A stretch of 64,000 nucleotides of DNA from Mycetocola miduiensis (GCF_900115155.1 NZ_FOVM01000007.1:166613-230612); one strand, 5' to 3'. Shown: positions 36,580-46,156, counted from the stretch's first letter. The notes: generated by a model from the sequence alone, not told the origin. Program-made: numbers and translations.

Positions 36580-39252
36580 TTACGCCGGCCCCGCGGCCCC
36601 TTTGGCCTCCCCCATTGCTGACGAACGGAGCGAACGCACTGCGGTTGCGACACGCCGGCTCCCCCGCGTGTACACACGCCAGACGATCACACCGGTCGCG
36701 AGGGACAGCAGCGTGCCCAACCACGGAGCAGTCTGCTCGAACGGCGGGTACACCTGCCAATGGGTGAGATAGATGAACATCGAAGCGCCCGCGAGTGCGA
36801 CGACTGCCGGTACCATCCATCGCGGCAGGCGAACCGTCGGCACCCAGATCAACGCCAGCACGCCGATGACAACCACTGCCTCGCGCACCGGATCACCGAA
36901 GAATCCCACGGAACTCGCCACCGCCATCACGGACACGACCACTCGTCTGGCGGTGGTGTCGGCACGGGCGATAAGCCAGCCAAGCGCGATCAGCCAGACG
37001 ACCACGGGACCCATGTAACGTTCGACATACTCCGGGTGAGCTCCGGCGATAGCGAAGCGCGCGACCAGCGCGATGGTGAAAGCGACCATGGCGAATCCGA
37101 ACGGAGAGCGCCGCTCGATCCGATCAACCGCGCGAACCGCAAAGACCACGGCGAGTCCCACAATGGTCCAGAGCACTGCCTCGAGGAACCAGAACTGCCA
37201 CTGCTCGTTCCACCGCCCGTCGCCCGGCACCAGATTGTTGATCAGCGCAGTCGTGCTGAGGTGATACTGACCGGTCAAGAGCGCCACACTACCGATCCAG
37301 AGCACTGCGGGCACCGCGAGCTGCGCAGCACTGTGCATGAGTAGGAGCGGCCTCGATCGGCCGGGCACTGATGCCAGCTGGAAGCGGGCAAGGTTGTATC
37401 CCGCCACGGCTAGCAGCAGGTGCGCGCCGCCTTTCACCACGAAGAGATCCGCATGGGTCCCCACAATGAGCACGATTGCGATCGCTCGGAGCACCGCCGG
37501 CGTCTCGAGGCGAACGACTCCGGTGAAGAGGGAACGAATAGGCCAGCTGGCGACAGCGGCAGGACCATCCGTGGATGTGTCAGGATCAGCCGTGGTGGGC
37601 TTCGCGTCTGCCTCTTCCACGGCGGTCGCGGCCAGCTCGCGAGCGGTGAGCGCCGGCCAGTCGCGGGGCAGGCGACCGAGCACCGCCTCGAGTGCAAGGG
37701 ACACTTCGATGTAGCTCAGCGAGTCGCCGCCGAGCGCCGCGAACGAGTCGTCCGGGCGCGCGTGAGGACAAGCGAGCAACGTCGCCAGGATGTCGCGGAT
37801 CGCCTCAGGCGACACCTCAGCGGCGGCGTCGGGTAACACCGTCGTCTCCGAGACGCGGTCCTGCAGCGCGGCAAACCGCACCAGCGCTGAGGTGTCGAGC
37901 TTGCCACTGGGCGTTCGTGGGAACTGCTGCACAGTGTAAGCACTGATGGCGTGGGTGGGCAGGCCCGCGAGCGTGGCGGCCCGCTCCTGCGCGCGTCGGG
38001 CGACCCGGTCCGAGGTGGCGAAGAGAAGAAGCCGTTCATCGGCATTCGCGACGCGCACGTGGGTCCCGTCATCCGCGAGAAGCCGCTCCATCTGGTCCAG
38101 ATCGATTCGCAACCCGAAAATCTTGACGAACCGGCTCATTCGACCGACGATCTCGTACAGCCCATCGGCGCGCCGGCGCGCGAGGTCACCCGTCCGCAAC
38201 TCGTGCACCGTGCGACCGAGATCGAAGTCCGCCGGTGTCTCGGCATAACCGAGCATCACATTGGGCCCCTCGTAGACAAGCTCCCCTTCGCTCCCGTCCC
38301 CTGCCGCGGGATCCCCGGCGTCGATACGGAACCGGCCGCCGGGAATGGGGCGCCCGATTGTTCCTGCACCGGTTCCTACGAGCTCGGGAGGCAGATAAGC
38401 CATCCGAGCGGTTGCTTCGGTCTGGCCGTACATGACGAAGAGCTCGAATCCACGCTCCTCGCCGAGACGGGCGAAGCGCCGGATCATCTCAGGCGCGAGC
38501 CGGCCCCCCGCCTGTGTCAGATAGCGCAGGCTCGGGACCGACCGTTCCGTGAAGCCGCTGGCTTCGAGCATCTCGAACGTGTACGGCACACCTGCGATCG
38601 AGGTGACGGAATGCGCCGATGCTTCCCGCCAGAACGATTCCTCGGTCACCGATCGTTCGGTGAGCATGACACTTGCTCCGGCGAGCAGGTGGCTGTTCAC
38701 GACGGACAGGCCGTAGCAGTACTGCAGCGGCAGTGTCGTCGCCGCACAATCGTCGGGCCCGAGACGCAGGTACTGTGCGATGGATGCCGCGTTGCTGCGC
38801 AGGTTGTCGTAGGAAAGTCGCACCAGCTTCGGCGACCCGGTGGATCCGGATGTGCTGGCAAGCATCGCGAGTTCGGGGTGGAAGGTATGCACACTGCCCG
38901 GGTTGCGCTCCTCGAGCATCCAGCCCCGTGCGCCGGGGAGGGCGACGACGTCTGGGTCGAAGCGCTCGATCATGCTGGCTCTGTGGGCGAGGCTTGCTGC
39001 GTCGTCACCACCAGAGACGATCAATACCGGATGCCCGCCCTCGAGTGCGGCGAGATAGGTGACGATCGGCTCGAGCGCGTTACCGGCGGCAATCATCACC
39101 AGGCGACGAGTTTCGCCGAGCTGGCTGATTCGCTCCTGAACCAGCAACGAGAGCTCGGCATAGCTGATGGGAGCGCTGTCGACGATGAGCGCCGTGTCGT
39201 CAGGTTGGCCTCCAAGGAGGCATGTCCCATGGGCGGAGGCGATTGAGAGCAT
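36580..39252 (-). CDS. Adenylation - carrier - membrane acyltransferase fusion
   Basis: From ATG 39252 (GAAGG eight bases upstream) the product has 890 residues. Residues about 1-490 are an AMP-forming adenylation domain, with STSGSTGSPKLVRLS, VMYGQTEATARMAYLP, LRTGDLARR and a PRTPSGKLD lysine motif. A carrier domain with the phosphopantetheine site GGDSLSYIE follows near 535-560. Residues about 600-865 have some ten membrane helices in an Acyltransferase_3/OafA-like domain beginning AIAIVLIVGTHADLF. This suggests that an activated acyl or aminoacyl group is passed from the carrier to a membrane acceptor. The IdeR-like box at 39296-39314 implies iron control. A longer frame to 39357 would run through that box. 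Confidence 0.85.
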   Translation of the reverse strand: MLSIASAHGTCLLGGQPDDTALIVDSAPISYAELSLLVQERISQLGETRRLVMIAAGNALEPIVTYLAALEGGHPVLIVSGGDDAASLAHRASMIERFDPDVVALPGARGWMLEERNPGSVHTFHPELAMLASTSGSTGSPKLVRLSYDNLRSNAASIAQYLRLGPDDCAATTLPLQYCYGLSVVNSHLLAGASVMLTERSVTEESFWREASAHSVTSIAGVPYTFEMLEASGFTERSVPSLRYLTQAGGRLAPEMIRRFARLGEERGFELFVMYGQTEATARMAYLPPELVGTGAGTIGRPIPGGRFRIDAGDPAAGDGSEGELVYEGPNVMLGYAETPADFDLGRTVHELRTGDLARRRADGLYEIVGRMSRFVKIFGLRIDLDQMERLLADDGTHVRVANADERLLLFATSDRVARRAQERAATLAGLPTHAISAYTVQQFPRTPSGKLDTSALVRFAALQDRVSETTVLPDAAAEVSPEAIRDILATLLACPHARPDDSFAALGGDSLSYIEVSLALEAVLGRLPRDWPALTARELAATAVEEADAKPTTADPDTSTDGPAAVASWPIRSLFTGVVRLETPAVLRAIAIVLIVGTHADLFVVKGGAHLLLAVAGYNLARFQLASVPGRSRPLLLMHSAAQLAVPAVLWIGSVALLTGQYHLSTTALINNLVPGDGRWNEQWQFWFLEAVLWTIVGLAVVFAVRAVDRIERRSPFGFAMVAFTIALVARFAIAGAHPEYVERYMGPVVVWLIALGWLIARADTTARRVVVSVMAVASSVGFFGDPVREAVVVIGVLALIWVPTVRLPRWMVPAVVALAGASMFIYLTHWQVYPPFEQTAPWLGTLLSLATGVIVWRVYTRGSRRVATAVRSLRSSAMGEAKGAAGPA

Positions 39253-39295
39253 GGATAAGACCTTCAGTGCGGGATGCGGTAGCCACCCATTGAAC

Positions 39296-39314
39296 AAAGG
39301 TAAGCATAACCTAA
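39296..39314 (-). promoter_or_regulatory. IdeR/DtxR-like iron box before the adenylation fusion gene
   Basis: Read on the minus strand, TTAGGTTATGCTTACCTTT matches 15 of 19 consensus positions for DtxR/IdeR. It lies 44 bases upstream of the chosen start. It supports iron-dependent repression of this gene and the short start. Confidence 0.8.
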
Positions 39315-39383
39315 CCAAAAGGGCGCGTTCAGCATGCAAGACCTCCGAATGAAACACGGGCGGCAGTTTGTGACAGCCAGTGC

Positions 39384-39551
39384 TTACGCTGCGCCGTTAC
39401 GGCGACGCCGCAACATCAGCACTCCGCCGCTGAGCAGTAGCGCCATGCCGAGGACAAGTACCCACGGGAGGACATGTCCACCGGTGACGGCCAGCGGCGT
39501 CTGCACGGGATGGTCGGTTACGCTCGGTGGGGTCGTTATGTTTTCCACGTT
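39384..39551 (-). pseudogene. Orphan LAVTG sorting-signal fragment
   Basis: This stretch encodes about 55 residues that look like the tail of a wall-anchored protein: a Thr/Pro-rich lead, LAVTGG, a hydrophobic helix (WVLVLGMALLLSGGVLML) and a terminal RRRR cluster. The LAxTG form fits class E sortase substrates of actinobacteria. No convincing surface domain or start codon precedes it; the open frame continues to 39749 with unlike sequence. It is probably the 3' remnant of a lost gene or a misjoined small protein. The rest of 39315-39779 shows nothing else that I recognise. Confidence 0.5.
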
Positions 39552-39779
39552 CTTCAACCTGAACCAGCGGGCCAAAGCGCGCGGGCGACCAAAGCCCGCC
39601 TGATAGACGACGTCACCATAATGACGCCACAGATGCCCAGCGCAACGCCGCGGAGTGTCCCCAAGTCGGCCTCCGACGTGTCCGCAATGGCTCGCAGCCC
39701 TGCTCGCAGTGCTACTCAGGGATACTAGGTAGTCGGCGAACAGAGTCACCGAGGGTCGTTAACGTCAGGGAGGCGAAAG

Positions 39780-42350
39780 ATGCAGCTGCCAAAGGGGCGC
39801 GTCCACTGGGCGCGCCACGCGGTCGCCGCGGTGGAGGATCGGGAGCGGGCGTTGCAGGCCGCGGAGGAACTGGCTCAGCAGGGCAGCTGGATCTGGGAGA
39901 TCGGGCCAGACCTGGTGAGCTGGTCTGAACAGGTGCACCAGATTCTTGGGACCGACCCGGCTGGGCAACCGACGACGTACGACGGATACCTATCCATGGT
40001 TCATTCCGATGACCGGGAACGGGTGTCGTCAGCGATCCGGGAGACGGTCTCAACCGGCGTAAACTACGAGGTCGACCACCGAATCGTCCGGCGAGACGGC
40101 GAGATCCGAGAGGTCCGCGGCAGGGGCCGAGCCGAGTGGGATCCGAGTGGACAGCCGATCCGATTGATCGGCGGCCTCCAAGACCTCAGCGAGATGAGGA
40201 TGGCGGCGAGGGAGTCGAACCGGTCGCGTGACTTGTTCGCCGGGGTGCTTGATGCTGCGACGGAGCAGTCCATCATTGCTACCGATCCGCACGGTTTGAT
40301 CACGGTTTTCAATACCGGCGCGGAGCGGATGCTCGGTTACTCGGCGCAGGAGATGATCGGGACCAGCCCTGAGCGTCTTCACGACCCGGGCGAGATCCGG
40401 GCGAGGGCTGACGAGCTGGGTATGGAACCGGGTTTCGAGGTTTTCCTGGTTCAGGCCGCCGCAGGGCAGCCCGAGACGCGGCAGTGGACGTATGTCACCC
40501 GTGACGGTCGTCGGTTGCTGGCGTCGATCACAGTGAGTGCGATGCGTGGTCTCCGCGGTGAGGTGACCGGGTTCATCAAGGTCGGCACCGACATCACCGA
40601 ACTGAACCGTTCACGGGCAGCCTTGCAGGAGAGCGAGTCGCGGTTTCGGGACTTATTCCAGTACGCGCCGAACGGGATGATGCTGGTCGGGGTTGGTTCA
40701 GAGAATTCGGGCCGGTTTCTTGAGGTGAATCCTGCGATGTGCCAGCTCACAGGGTACTCAGAGCAGCAATTGCTCGCGATGGACATGAATGGGCTGGTGG
40801 CCCCGGGCGATCCTGATGCGAATTCGGATCCGTTTTCGACGCTCCGGCGCGATCCGGCGTCGGGTGCTTCCGTGGAGCAGCACTGGATCCACGCCGACGG
40901 AAGCGAGCTGTGGGTACAGGTAAATCTCAGCCCCGGCGCGGCTGCCGCCACCGATGCTGCGGTGGTGGGCCAGGTGGAAGATATCTCGGCCCGTAAACGG
41001 GGCGAGGAGGCGTTGCGGCGCCAGGCCTTGCACGACGGGTTGACGGGCCTGCCGAACCGGATCCAGTTGATGGACCGCATGGACCACGCCCTCATGGAGA
41101 GCGTGCGCACCGATCGGCGCCTCGGGGTGCTGTACCTGGACCTCGACGGGTTCAAGGGAATCAACGACTCCGCCGGTCATGCCGCGGGGGACCGGGCGCT
41201 GGTGCACGTAGCCAATCAGATTCGCGCGGCTCTGGGACCGGGTGACATGGTGGCGCGCCTCGGCGGTGACGAGTTCGTGATGGTGTGTGAAGACCTCGAA
41301 AACGATGACGTAGCGAGCGTCATCGCCGATCGCGTCCTGACCGCTCTTCGGACCCCGTTCGTCGTCGGCGACGAGACGTTCGCGCTGAGCGGCAGCATCG
41401 GCGTCAGCCTGTCTGACAAATCTTCCACCCCTGAGCAACTGCTCCACCAGGCCGACGAAGCCATGTACGTGGCTAAAGATGCAGGTAAGGGTCGGTTCCA
41501 GGTCGGCGGCCCAGACACCCCGGCACATCTGACGCGGACGGCTCAGGCCATGCGCCACATGCGCCTTCTGGCTGAACTGGGTTATGCCGTCGAGCGCGAC
41601 GAGCTGGTCATGTACGGCCAGCCGGTTTTGGACCTGCCAACCGGCCGTGTGGTGGCAGTCGAAAGTCTTCTTCGCTGGGCGCGCCCCGACGGCGTCATTC
41701 TCGCTCCCGGAGAGTTCCTCGACGTCGCCGAGGCGACCGACCTGATACACCCCATCGGGCGCTGGGTTCTGCGGCAATCATGCCGGATCGCGGCCACCTG
41801 GGTCGACGTGCTCGACTCGGCGGCACCCGCGGTCCACGTGAACGTCTCCGGCCGGCAACTGGAGACCGGGAGTCTGCACCAGGAAGTGCTCCAGGCCCTG
41901 TCGGCCGCGAAGCTTGAGCCTTCCCAGCTGGTCCTCGAGCTCACAGAGACCCACATGCCGCTGATCGCGAATTCCCTCAAGAAGGATCTGCAAGATCTGC
42001 GGGATCGTGGCGTGAAGGTGGCCATCGACGACCTCGGTACCGGGTACAGCAGCCTCACCCGGATCACCGAGCTCCCCGTCGACATCCTCAAGATCGACAT
42101 GAGCTTCGTCAGGGGCGTGGAGAAGGACCCAGCCTGCGCCGCGGTGGTGCGAGGCATCCTGGCCATCGGAGACGCACTCGGCCTGGACGTCATCGCGGAA
42201 GGGGTCGAGTCGGCCACACAAGCCGTTCGGCTCAGCGAGTATGGATGCACCAGCGTGCAGGGCTACCTCTACAGCCGTCCTCTGGCCGAACAGGCCCTCC
42301 TGAGTCACCTCGCCTCGCACGCCGGCGCCGCTTCGATTCAACCATCGTGA
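39780..42350 (+). CDS. PAS-PAS-PAS-GGDEF-EAL cyclic-di-GMP protein
   Basis: This 856-residue cytoplasmic protein has three PAS domains (about 25-140, 150-285, 290-415). A GGDEF domain (about 425-580) has an intact ARLGGDEFVMV, and an EAL domain (about 600-850) follows. The EAL signature reads VAVESLLRW, with NVSGRQL, ELTETH, DDLGTGYSS, ILKIDMSFV and AEGVES, so the metal and substrate residues are largely kept and phosphodiesterase activity is plausible. A GGAGG site (39769-39773) stands before ATG 39780. No membrane segments are seen, so it senses a cytoplasmic signal. Confidence 0.93.
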   Translation: MQLPKGRVHWARHAVAAVEDRERALQAAEELAQQGSWIWEIGPDLVSWSEQVHQILGTDPAGQPTTYDGYLSMVHSDDRERVSSAIRETVSTGVNYEVDHRIVRRDGEIREVRGRGRAEWDPSGQPIRLIGGLQDLSEMRMAARESNRSRDLFAGVLDAATEQSIIATDPHGLITVFNTGAERMLGYSAQEMIGTSPERLHDPGEIRARADELGMEPGFEVFLVQAAAGQPETRQWTYVTRDGRRLLASITVSAMRGLRGEVTGFIKVGTDITELNRSRAALQESESRFRDLFQYAPNGMMLVGVGSENSGRFLEVNPAMCQLTGYSEQQLLAMDMNGLVAPGDPDANSDPFSTLRRDPASGASVEQHWIHADGSELWVQVNLSPGAAAATDAAVVGQVEDISARKRGEEALRRQALHDGLTGLPNRIQLMDRMDHALMESVRTDRRLGVLYLDLDGFKGINDSAGHAAGDRALVHVANQIRAALGPGDMVARLGGDEFVMVCEDLENDDVASVIADRVLTALRTPFVVGDETFALSGSIGVSLSDKSSTPEQLLHQADEAMYVAKDAGKGRFQVGGPDTPAHLTRTAQAMRHMRLLAELGYAVERDELVMYGQPVLDLPTGRVVAVESLLRWARPDGVILAPGEFLDVAEATDLIHPIGRWVLRQSCRIAATWVDVLDSAAPAVHVNVSGRQLETGSLHQEVLQALSAAKLEPSQLVLELTETHMPLIANSLKKDLQDLRDRGVKVAIDDLGTGYSSLTRITELPVDILKIDMSFVRGVEKDPACAAVVRGILAIGDALGLDVIAEGVESATQAVRLSEYGCTSVQGYLYSRPLAEQALLSHLASHAGAASIQPS

Positions 42351-42518
42351 CACCTCGCCCCCACGCAGGAGAAGACCTGACAGCCGTACGCTCGTGAAAA
42401 TGCGCCGCGATCGCCCCCTCGGGTCTTCGAGCGATATCCCCGTCTTGAAGAATCCCGTAAAGCGTTCCATTGAGGGTTCATTGACGTCGTCTAAAGCGGC
42501 ACTGGCCGGAGCGAGCAG

Positions 42519-42998
42519 TTAACCAGAGGCGGCAGCCGGAAGGACGCCGGCGAGAAGGGGAGCGAGGATCCATACGTCGGTTTGCAACTCCACGAGAACG
42601 GTTGGGGCCCCGCCGAGTACAGCCACCATGCAGAGTATGGCGCCCCGGACAGTTCCGCCGACATTCGGAATCGCGACGGTAGCGAGTATTACGCCGGAGA
42701 CGGCTAATACCACCCCAACAGCCACGATGCCGATTCCTCCGGAGCGGAAGACGCCACCCCACTTATCGGCAATTTCGCGCAGTCCACGGATGCCGATCTC
42801 GAAGGCGAACGCCGATGCTGCGGTCAGCGCAAGTGCCAATACGACCCACACCAGGAAGTTGGCGTCGCTCCACGCTTCACGCCGGACGTCGGCTGCCCAC
42901 AAAACCACCCAAACGCCGAGGCCGAGAAAAATGGAGAAAACAGCTGCAACCCTGCCGATACTGAATCGTCCGCCACCCGAGTGATGCGACCCGCTCAT
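42519..42998 (-). CDS. Small multi-pass membrane protein, function unknown
   Basis: From ATG 42998 this 159-residue protein has four predicted membrane helices after a short His/Gly-rich N-terminus (MSGSHHSGGGRF). I recognise no family. A TTG at 43016 would add six residues; neither start has a good ribosome site. It is divergent from the luciferase-like oxidoreductase. Confidence 0.55.
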   Translation of the reverse strand: MSGSHHSGGGRFSIGRVAAVFSIFLGLGVWVVLWAADVRREAWSDANFLVWVVLALALTAASAFAFEIGIRGLREIADKWGGVFRSGGIGIVAVGVVLAVSGVILATVAIPNVGGTVRGAILCMVAVLGGAPTVLVELQTDVWILAPLLAGVLPAAASG

Positions 42999-43135
42999 GG
43001 AGCAAGTGTCGCCCAACCGCTCGAAATCGTCCAGCAGTGGCCACCGCAGGCTAGGAATATCCGATCGACAACCGGCGTTTCGGGTATGGACCCCGAATCA
43101 CTCGGTGCAATCCTTCGACGAAAGGCCACTGGATC

Positions 43136-44143
43136 TTGACTGTTCCGCTTTCCATCCTCGATCTGGCGACGATCGGACCCGGGCAGACCGCCGCCGAGAG
43201 TTTTGCCGGCAGCGTCGCCATAGCGCGGCGGGCTGAGGAACTCGGCTACCAACGGATTTGGTACGCCGAACACCACAACATGTCCTCGATCGCCTCGTCA
43301 GCCACCAGCGTGCTGATTGCGCATGTCGCAGCTCATACCGAGACGATCCGGCTTGGTGCGGGCGGGGTGATGCTCCCCAACCATTCACCGCTGACCATTG
43401 CCGAACAATTCGGCACGCTGGAGACTCTGCACCCTGGGCGGATCGACCTCGGCCTAGGGCGTGCGCCGGGAAGCGACCAGAACACCATGCGGGCGCTGCG
43501 CCGTGACCCGAGGTCTTCAGACAGTTTCCCTCAGGACGTGCTGGAACTGCAGGGCTACCTGACCGGTCCCACCCGGATTCCGGGTGTGGAGGCGATCCCG
43601 GGCAAGGGCACCAACGTTCCGCTGTACATCCTGGGTTCGTCGCTGTTCGGCGCCAAGCTCGCCGCTGCACTGGGCCTGCCCTATGCCTTTGCTTCACACT
43701 TCGCTCCCAACGCGCTGCACGACGCGGTAGCCACCTACCGGCGCGAGTTCAAGCCGTCCGCCCAGCTCGACAAACCCCACGTCATCGTCGGCGTTAATGT
43801 CGTTGCGGCCGCCACCGACGCCGAGGCGCAGGAGATGTTCCGCGCGGCCCTGCGCGCACGGGTGGCCCTGTTGCTAGGCAGAGGCAGGACGTTCACCGAT
43901 GTCGAGGCGGATCTGATCCTGGACTCCCCGGAAGGCCAGCAGATTGCCCAGATGATGAAGTACTCGGCAGTCGGCACGCCGGACGCGGTCGTGGATTACC
44001 TGACGACGTTCACAGCGCATTCCGGTGCGGATGAACTGATCGTGGCACACCAAAGTCCGGGCGTGGCAGGGCAAGTGCGTTCCGTGGAACTACTGGCTGA
44101 GGCGGCGGGCTTGACTGGGGCGACGCCAGCGCGAACGCTCTAG
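43136..44143 (+). CDS. LLM class flavin-dependent oxidoreductase
   Basis: This 335-residue protein belongs to the bacterial luciferase-like superfamily. It shows [49 protein letters not shown] and a C-terminal [14 protein letters not shown] region. Such enzymes use FMN or F420 to oxidise small organics. The TTG start at 43136 has an AAAGG ten bases upstream. Its end lies close to the integrase scar, so it may be the last core gene before the accessory block. Confidence 0.9.
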   Translation: MTVPLSILDLATIGPGQTAAESFAGSVAIARRAEELGYQRIWYAEHHNMSSIASSATSVLIAHVAAHTETIRLGAGGVMLPNHSPLTIAEQFGTLETLHPGRIDLGLGRAPGSDQNTMRALRRDPRSSDSFPQDVLELQGYLTGPTRIPGVEAIPGKGTNVPLYILGSSLFGAKLAAALGLPYAFASHFAPNALHDAVATYRREFKPSAQLDKPHVIVGVNVVAAATDAEAQEMFRAALRARVALLLGRGRTFTDVEADLILDSPEGQQIAQMMKYSAVGTPDAVVDYLTTFTAHSGADELIVAHQSPGVAGQVRSVELLAEAAGLTGATPARTL

Positions 44144-44159
44144 AACTGGCTCCGTGTCA

Positions 44160-44284
44160 GTGCTTGGCGTCTCTTTGGGGATCGCCTTGTACGCGCGGAG
44201 CACCGTGCCGGCCTGGATTTCGCGGATCGCCAGCCCACCCATGTGGGGCGCTATCTTTCTTCTCAATGAGCCTTCGGTTTTCAT
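44160..44284 (-). pseudogene. Tyrosine integrase fragment
   Basis: Translation from ATG 44284 gives a short segment, RRKIAPHMGGLAIREI then QAGTVLRAYKAI. It resembles the start of the core-binding domain of phage-type integrases (form: I-P-x-L-G-x-L-x-L-x-E-I). No catalytic Arg-His-Tyr part follows; the frame then runs into unrelated sequence toward 44090. The ATG overlaps the stop of the excisionase fragment. It is a remnant of an integrative element. Confidence 0.6.
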
Positions 44285-44418
44285 GACGTGTCGTATTTCC
44301 CGAGGTTGGTCGCCTTCGGGCCCGTGCCTTCGAGACGACAGTGGTAGATCGTCTCCTTGGACAGCTGGAGGTACTCCGCGAGCTCGTCGACGGTGAGAGG
44401 GGGCTTGAGAGGCCTTTT
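44281..44418 (-). pseudogene. Excisionase (MerR-type HTH) fragment
   Basis: The minus strand encodes LTVDELAEYLQLSKETIYHC then RLEGTGPKATNLGKYDTS. This is the standard excisionase/HTH_17 helix-turn-helix with the usual G-P-K tail, but it ends early and lacks the final R-Y strand. A TGA directly upstream and the absence of ATG, GTG or TTG show that the 5' end is missing. It abuts a terminator and a partial tRNA, the usual landing site of such elements. Confidence 0.7.
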
Positions 44419-44429
44419 TCAACGAAAAG

Positions 44430-44460
44430 AACCCCTGAGAACTTATCGTTCATCAGGGTT
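44430..44460 (-). terminator. tRNA-type intrinsic terminator
   Basis: Inverted arms AACCCTGA and TCAGGGGTT (one bulged G) enclose a loop and are followed on the minus strand by CTTTTCGTTG. It directly follows the partial tRNA, as tRNA terminators do. Confidence 0.7.
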
Positions 44461-44462
44461 TT

Positions 44463-44501
44463 TGGTGGATCTGAGGGGATTCGAACCCCTGACCCCCTGA
44501 C
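44463..44501 (-). other. 3' fragment of a tRNA gene (probable attachment site)
   Basis: The minus strand contains a variable-loop-like GGGTC, a T-arm (AGGGG-TTCGAAT-CCCCT), acceptor half CAGATCC, discriminator A and an encoded CCA. The anticodon arm, D-arm and 5' acceptor strand are absent; upstream sequence does not form an anticodon loop. Integrative elements commonly duplicate exactly this 3' portion, so this looks like an att remnant. tRNA identity cannot be told. It is not expected to make a working tRNA. Confidence 0.75.
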
Positions 44502-44879
44502 AGACGCTGGAGTGCAGGTTTGCGCCGTCTTTAGTTGTGGATGCCAGTAATCATATGGGTGCAAGGGCGATCGCTCAGACGGGTACACCGCGTTGAATGT
44601 GAATATCTGACGTTGGTTGGCGGTCAAAAGGGACCCAAAAAGGCCCCAGCACACGAAAGTCTCCGTCACCGAGGTATCCCCGAATCCAAGTCCTCTCTGT
44701 GGGTGATCCCGCCAGCCCTTTCGCCGGGGCGGTACTCTTGGCTTGCTCGTCATCCCGCCAACGACACGGAGCGCATCCACTCGACGCCGAACAAGCGCGG
44801 GTCGCGCTTGTGCTCCTGCGATGGCACGAGATGTCACGTCTGGCCGGTGAACCGCGCGCCTGCCCCAGCGATTTGAGGG

Positions 44880-45375
44880 GTGGGGCAAGAGTGCGGCGAG
44901 TTCCGCTCCCCATTCTCTCGCGCGCTCGAGCTCTCCGTCGGCGATCGGGCCCGAATAGCCGTGCACGCCGAAGGTCTCGGGCTTTGCGACCGGGCGGAAT
45001 CCGAGGGCCACAAGCCCTCTTCATCGCCTTCTTGGCCGCCGATCCAGGCAGCCGGGGACTCACGACACGAGTATCGAACGCAGCCACAGGAACTGCGCGC
45101 TCCGGTTCTGCAAGTAGCTGGATCCATTCACGGATGCCGCGGACAGGAATGTGCTGGGCGCCCTGCTTGCTCGCCGACTCTCGTGTCGAATTGGTTGTCA
45201 TAGAGAATGCGTGGGTGGGGCCACCCACGACCAACAGTTCAATGTCAGAGTCCAAGGTGCTCGGTGCGGTCGCTGCGTCCACCACATCGGTGCGTTCGCC
45301 GATCCCGGCCGCGATTTCGTGCGCTAGTCGCTCTGTGTTTCCCCAGAGCGATTCGAAGACGACTACTACGTGCAT
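44880..45375 (-). pseudogene. Flavodoxin-domain gene with frameshift and lost 3' end
   Basis: The first part (from ATG 45375) reads VVFESLWGNTERLAHEIAAG, VVGGPTHAFSM and REWIQLL, a flavodoxin/FMN-binding fold like the intact gene at 57418. Near 45015-45020 (a GGG run) the frame changes, and the next frame continues the domain with LVALGFRPVAKPETFGVHGY and ELERAREWGAELAAL. One extra base, or two missing, explains the shift. The second frame then lacks a stop at the expected place and runs on into unrelated sequence. The 45376-45604 gap to the divergent membrane gene contains a DosR-like box. Confidence 0.75.
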
Positions 45376-45554
45376 AATGGCTCCTCTGCGAGGGTCCGGC
45401 TAGCGCTCACCGGTCCGCAGCGGCATCCCCCAATGTCGCTGCCGTCAGGACCGGTGCGGTCTCTTGAGCATGGCCGACAAGAGTCTGTTCTCCCGACTGT
45501 GAGCCGAGACTGCGCCCGCACCCACCCACAACCTGCACCGGCCCCCTTTGTCCT

Positions 45555-45569
45555 GGGACCTTTGACCCT
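45555..45569 (+). promoter_or_regulatory. DosR-like box 1
   Basis: GGGACCTTTGACCCT differs at one position from GGGACTTNNGNCCCT. It ends 35 bases before ATG 45605 and lies 180 bases upstream of the divergent flavodoxin. Confidence 0.72.
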
Positions 45570-45604
45570 GTGCGTGCTCCCCCGGACTTCCCGATGCTGG
45601 CGGC

Positions 45605-46156
45605 ATGGAACAGTTGATCTACTTTGGGGTGTTCTGCCTTTTGGTTCTGGCCTTGTGTATCGTGCGGCCCAACGCTGGCCGGATCTTCCTGGGAATCTTT
45701 TTCCTGATCATGGCGACGGCCGTCAATGTTGTGCTTGTCCTCGTTGCGCCGGAGCAGTTCGTGGCCCTGGGCACCCAGGGCGCAATTGTGCCGTCCTATA
45801 AATGGTCTTTCGAGCACATCGTCATCGTTGCCCCGGCTCTCTTCGGGTTGCTGACCGCGGCCTACGAGATAGCGGTCGGCCTGCTACTCCTATCGCACGG
45901 CAAGTATGTGAAGTGGGGCCTAATCGGAGGAATCGCGTTCCTGATAGGCATAACGCCACTGGGCATCTACACCCTGGCGAACCCGATCATGGCACTAGCG
46001 ATGGCGTATCTGCTCACCAAAAACTTCGAGAAGAGCCTGGCTGAGATCGTCCGCTCCGCAACCCGACCGCGACCCCGGTCGGCTCGCGCGACAACCTCGG
46101 CGACGATAACAGACCGAACTTCGTCAGAAGGCGCGGACCCCCATGGCTGGAATTGA
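45605..46156 (+). CDS. Multi-pass membrane protein (about 5 TM), function unknown
   Basis: This 183-residue protein has about five membrane helices in residues 5-135 and a basic cytoplasmic tail (ATRPRPRSARATT). The N-terminus MEQLIYFGVFCLLVLALCIV has no cleavable signal. I do not recognise the family. A DosR-like box sits 35 bases upstream, at normal activator distance, so hypoxia or redox induction is suggested. Confidence 0.7.
   Translation: MEQLIYFGVFCLLVLALCIVRPNAGRIFLGIFFLIMATAVNVVLVLVAPEQFVALGTQGAIVPSYKWSFEHIVIVAPALFGLLTAAYEIAVGLLLLSHGKYVKWGLIGGIAFLIGITPLGIYTLANPIMALAMAYLLTKNFEKSLAEIVRSATRPRPRSARATTSATITDRTSSEGADPHGWN

Noticed and set aside
44463..44501. Functional tRNA gene
   Set aside because: The 5' acceptor strand, D-arm and anticodon arm are missing.
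44575..44880. Coding sequence continuing from the flavodoxin frames
   Set aside because: No homology or plausible composition beyond the flavodoxin end; treated as read-on from a broken gene.
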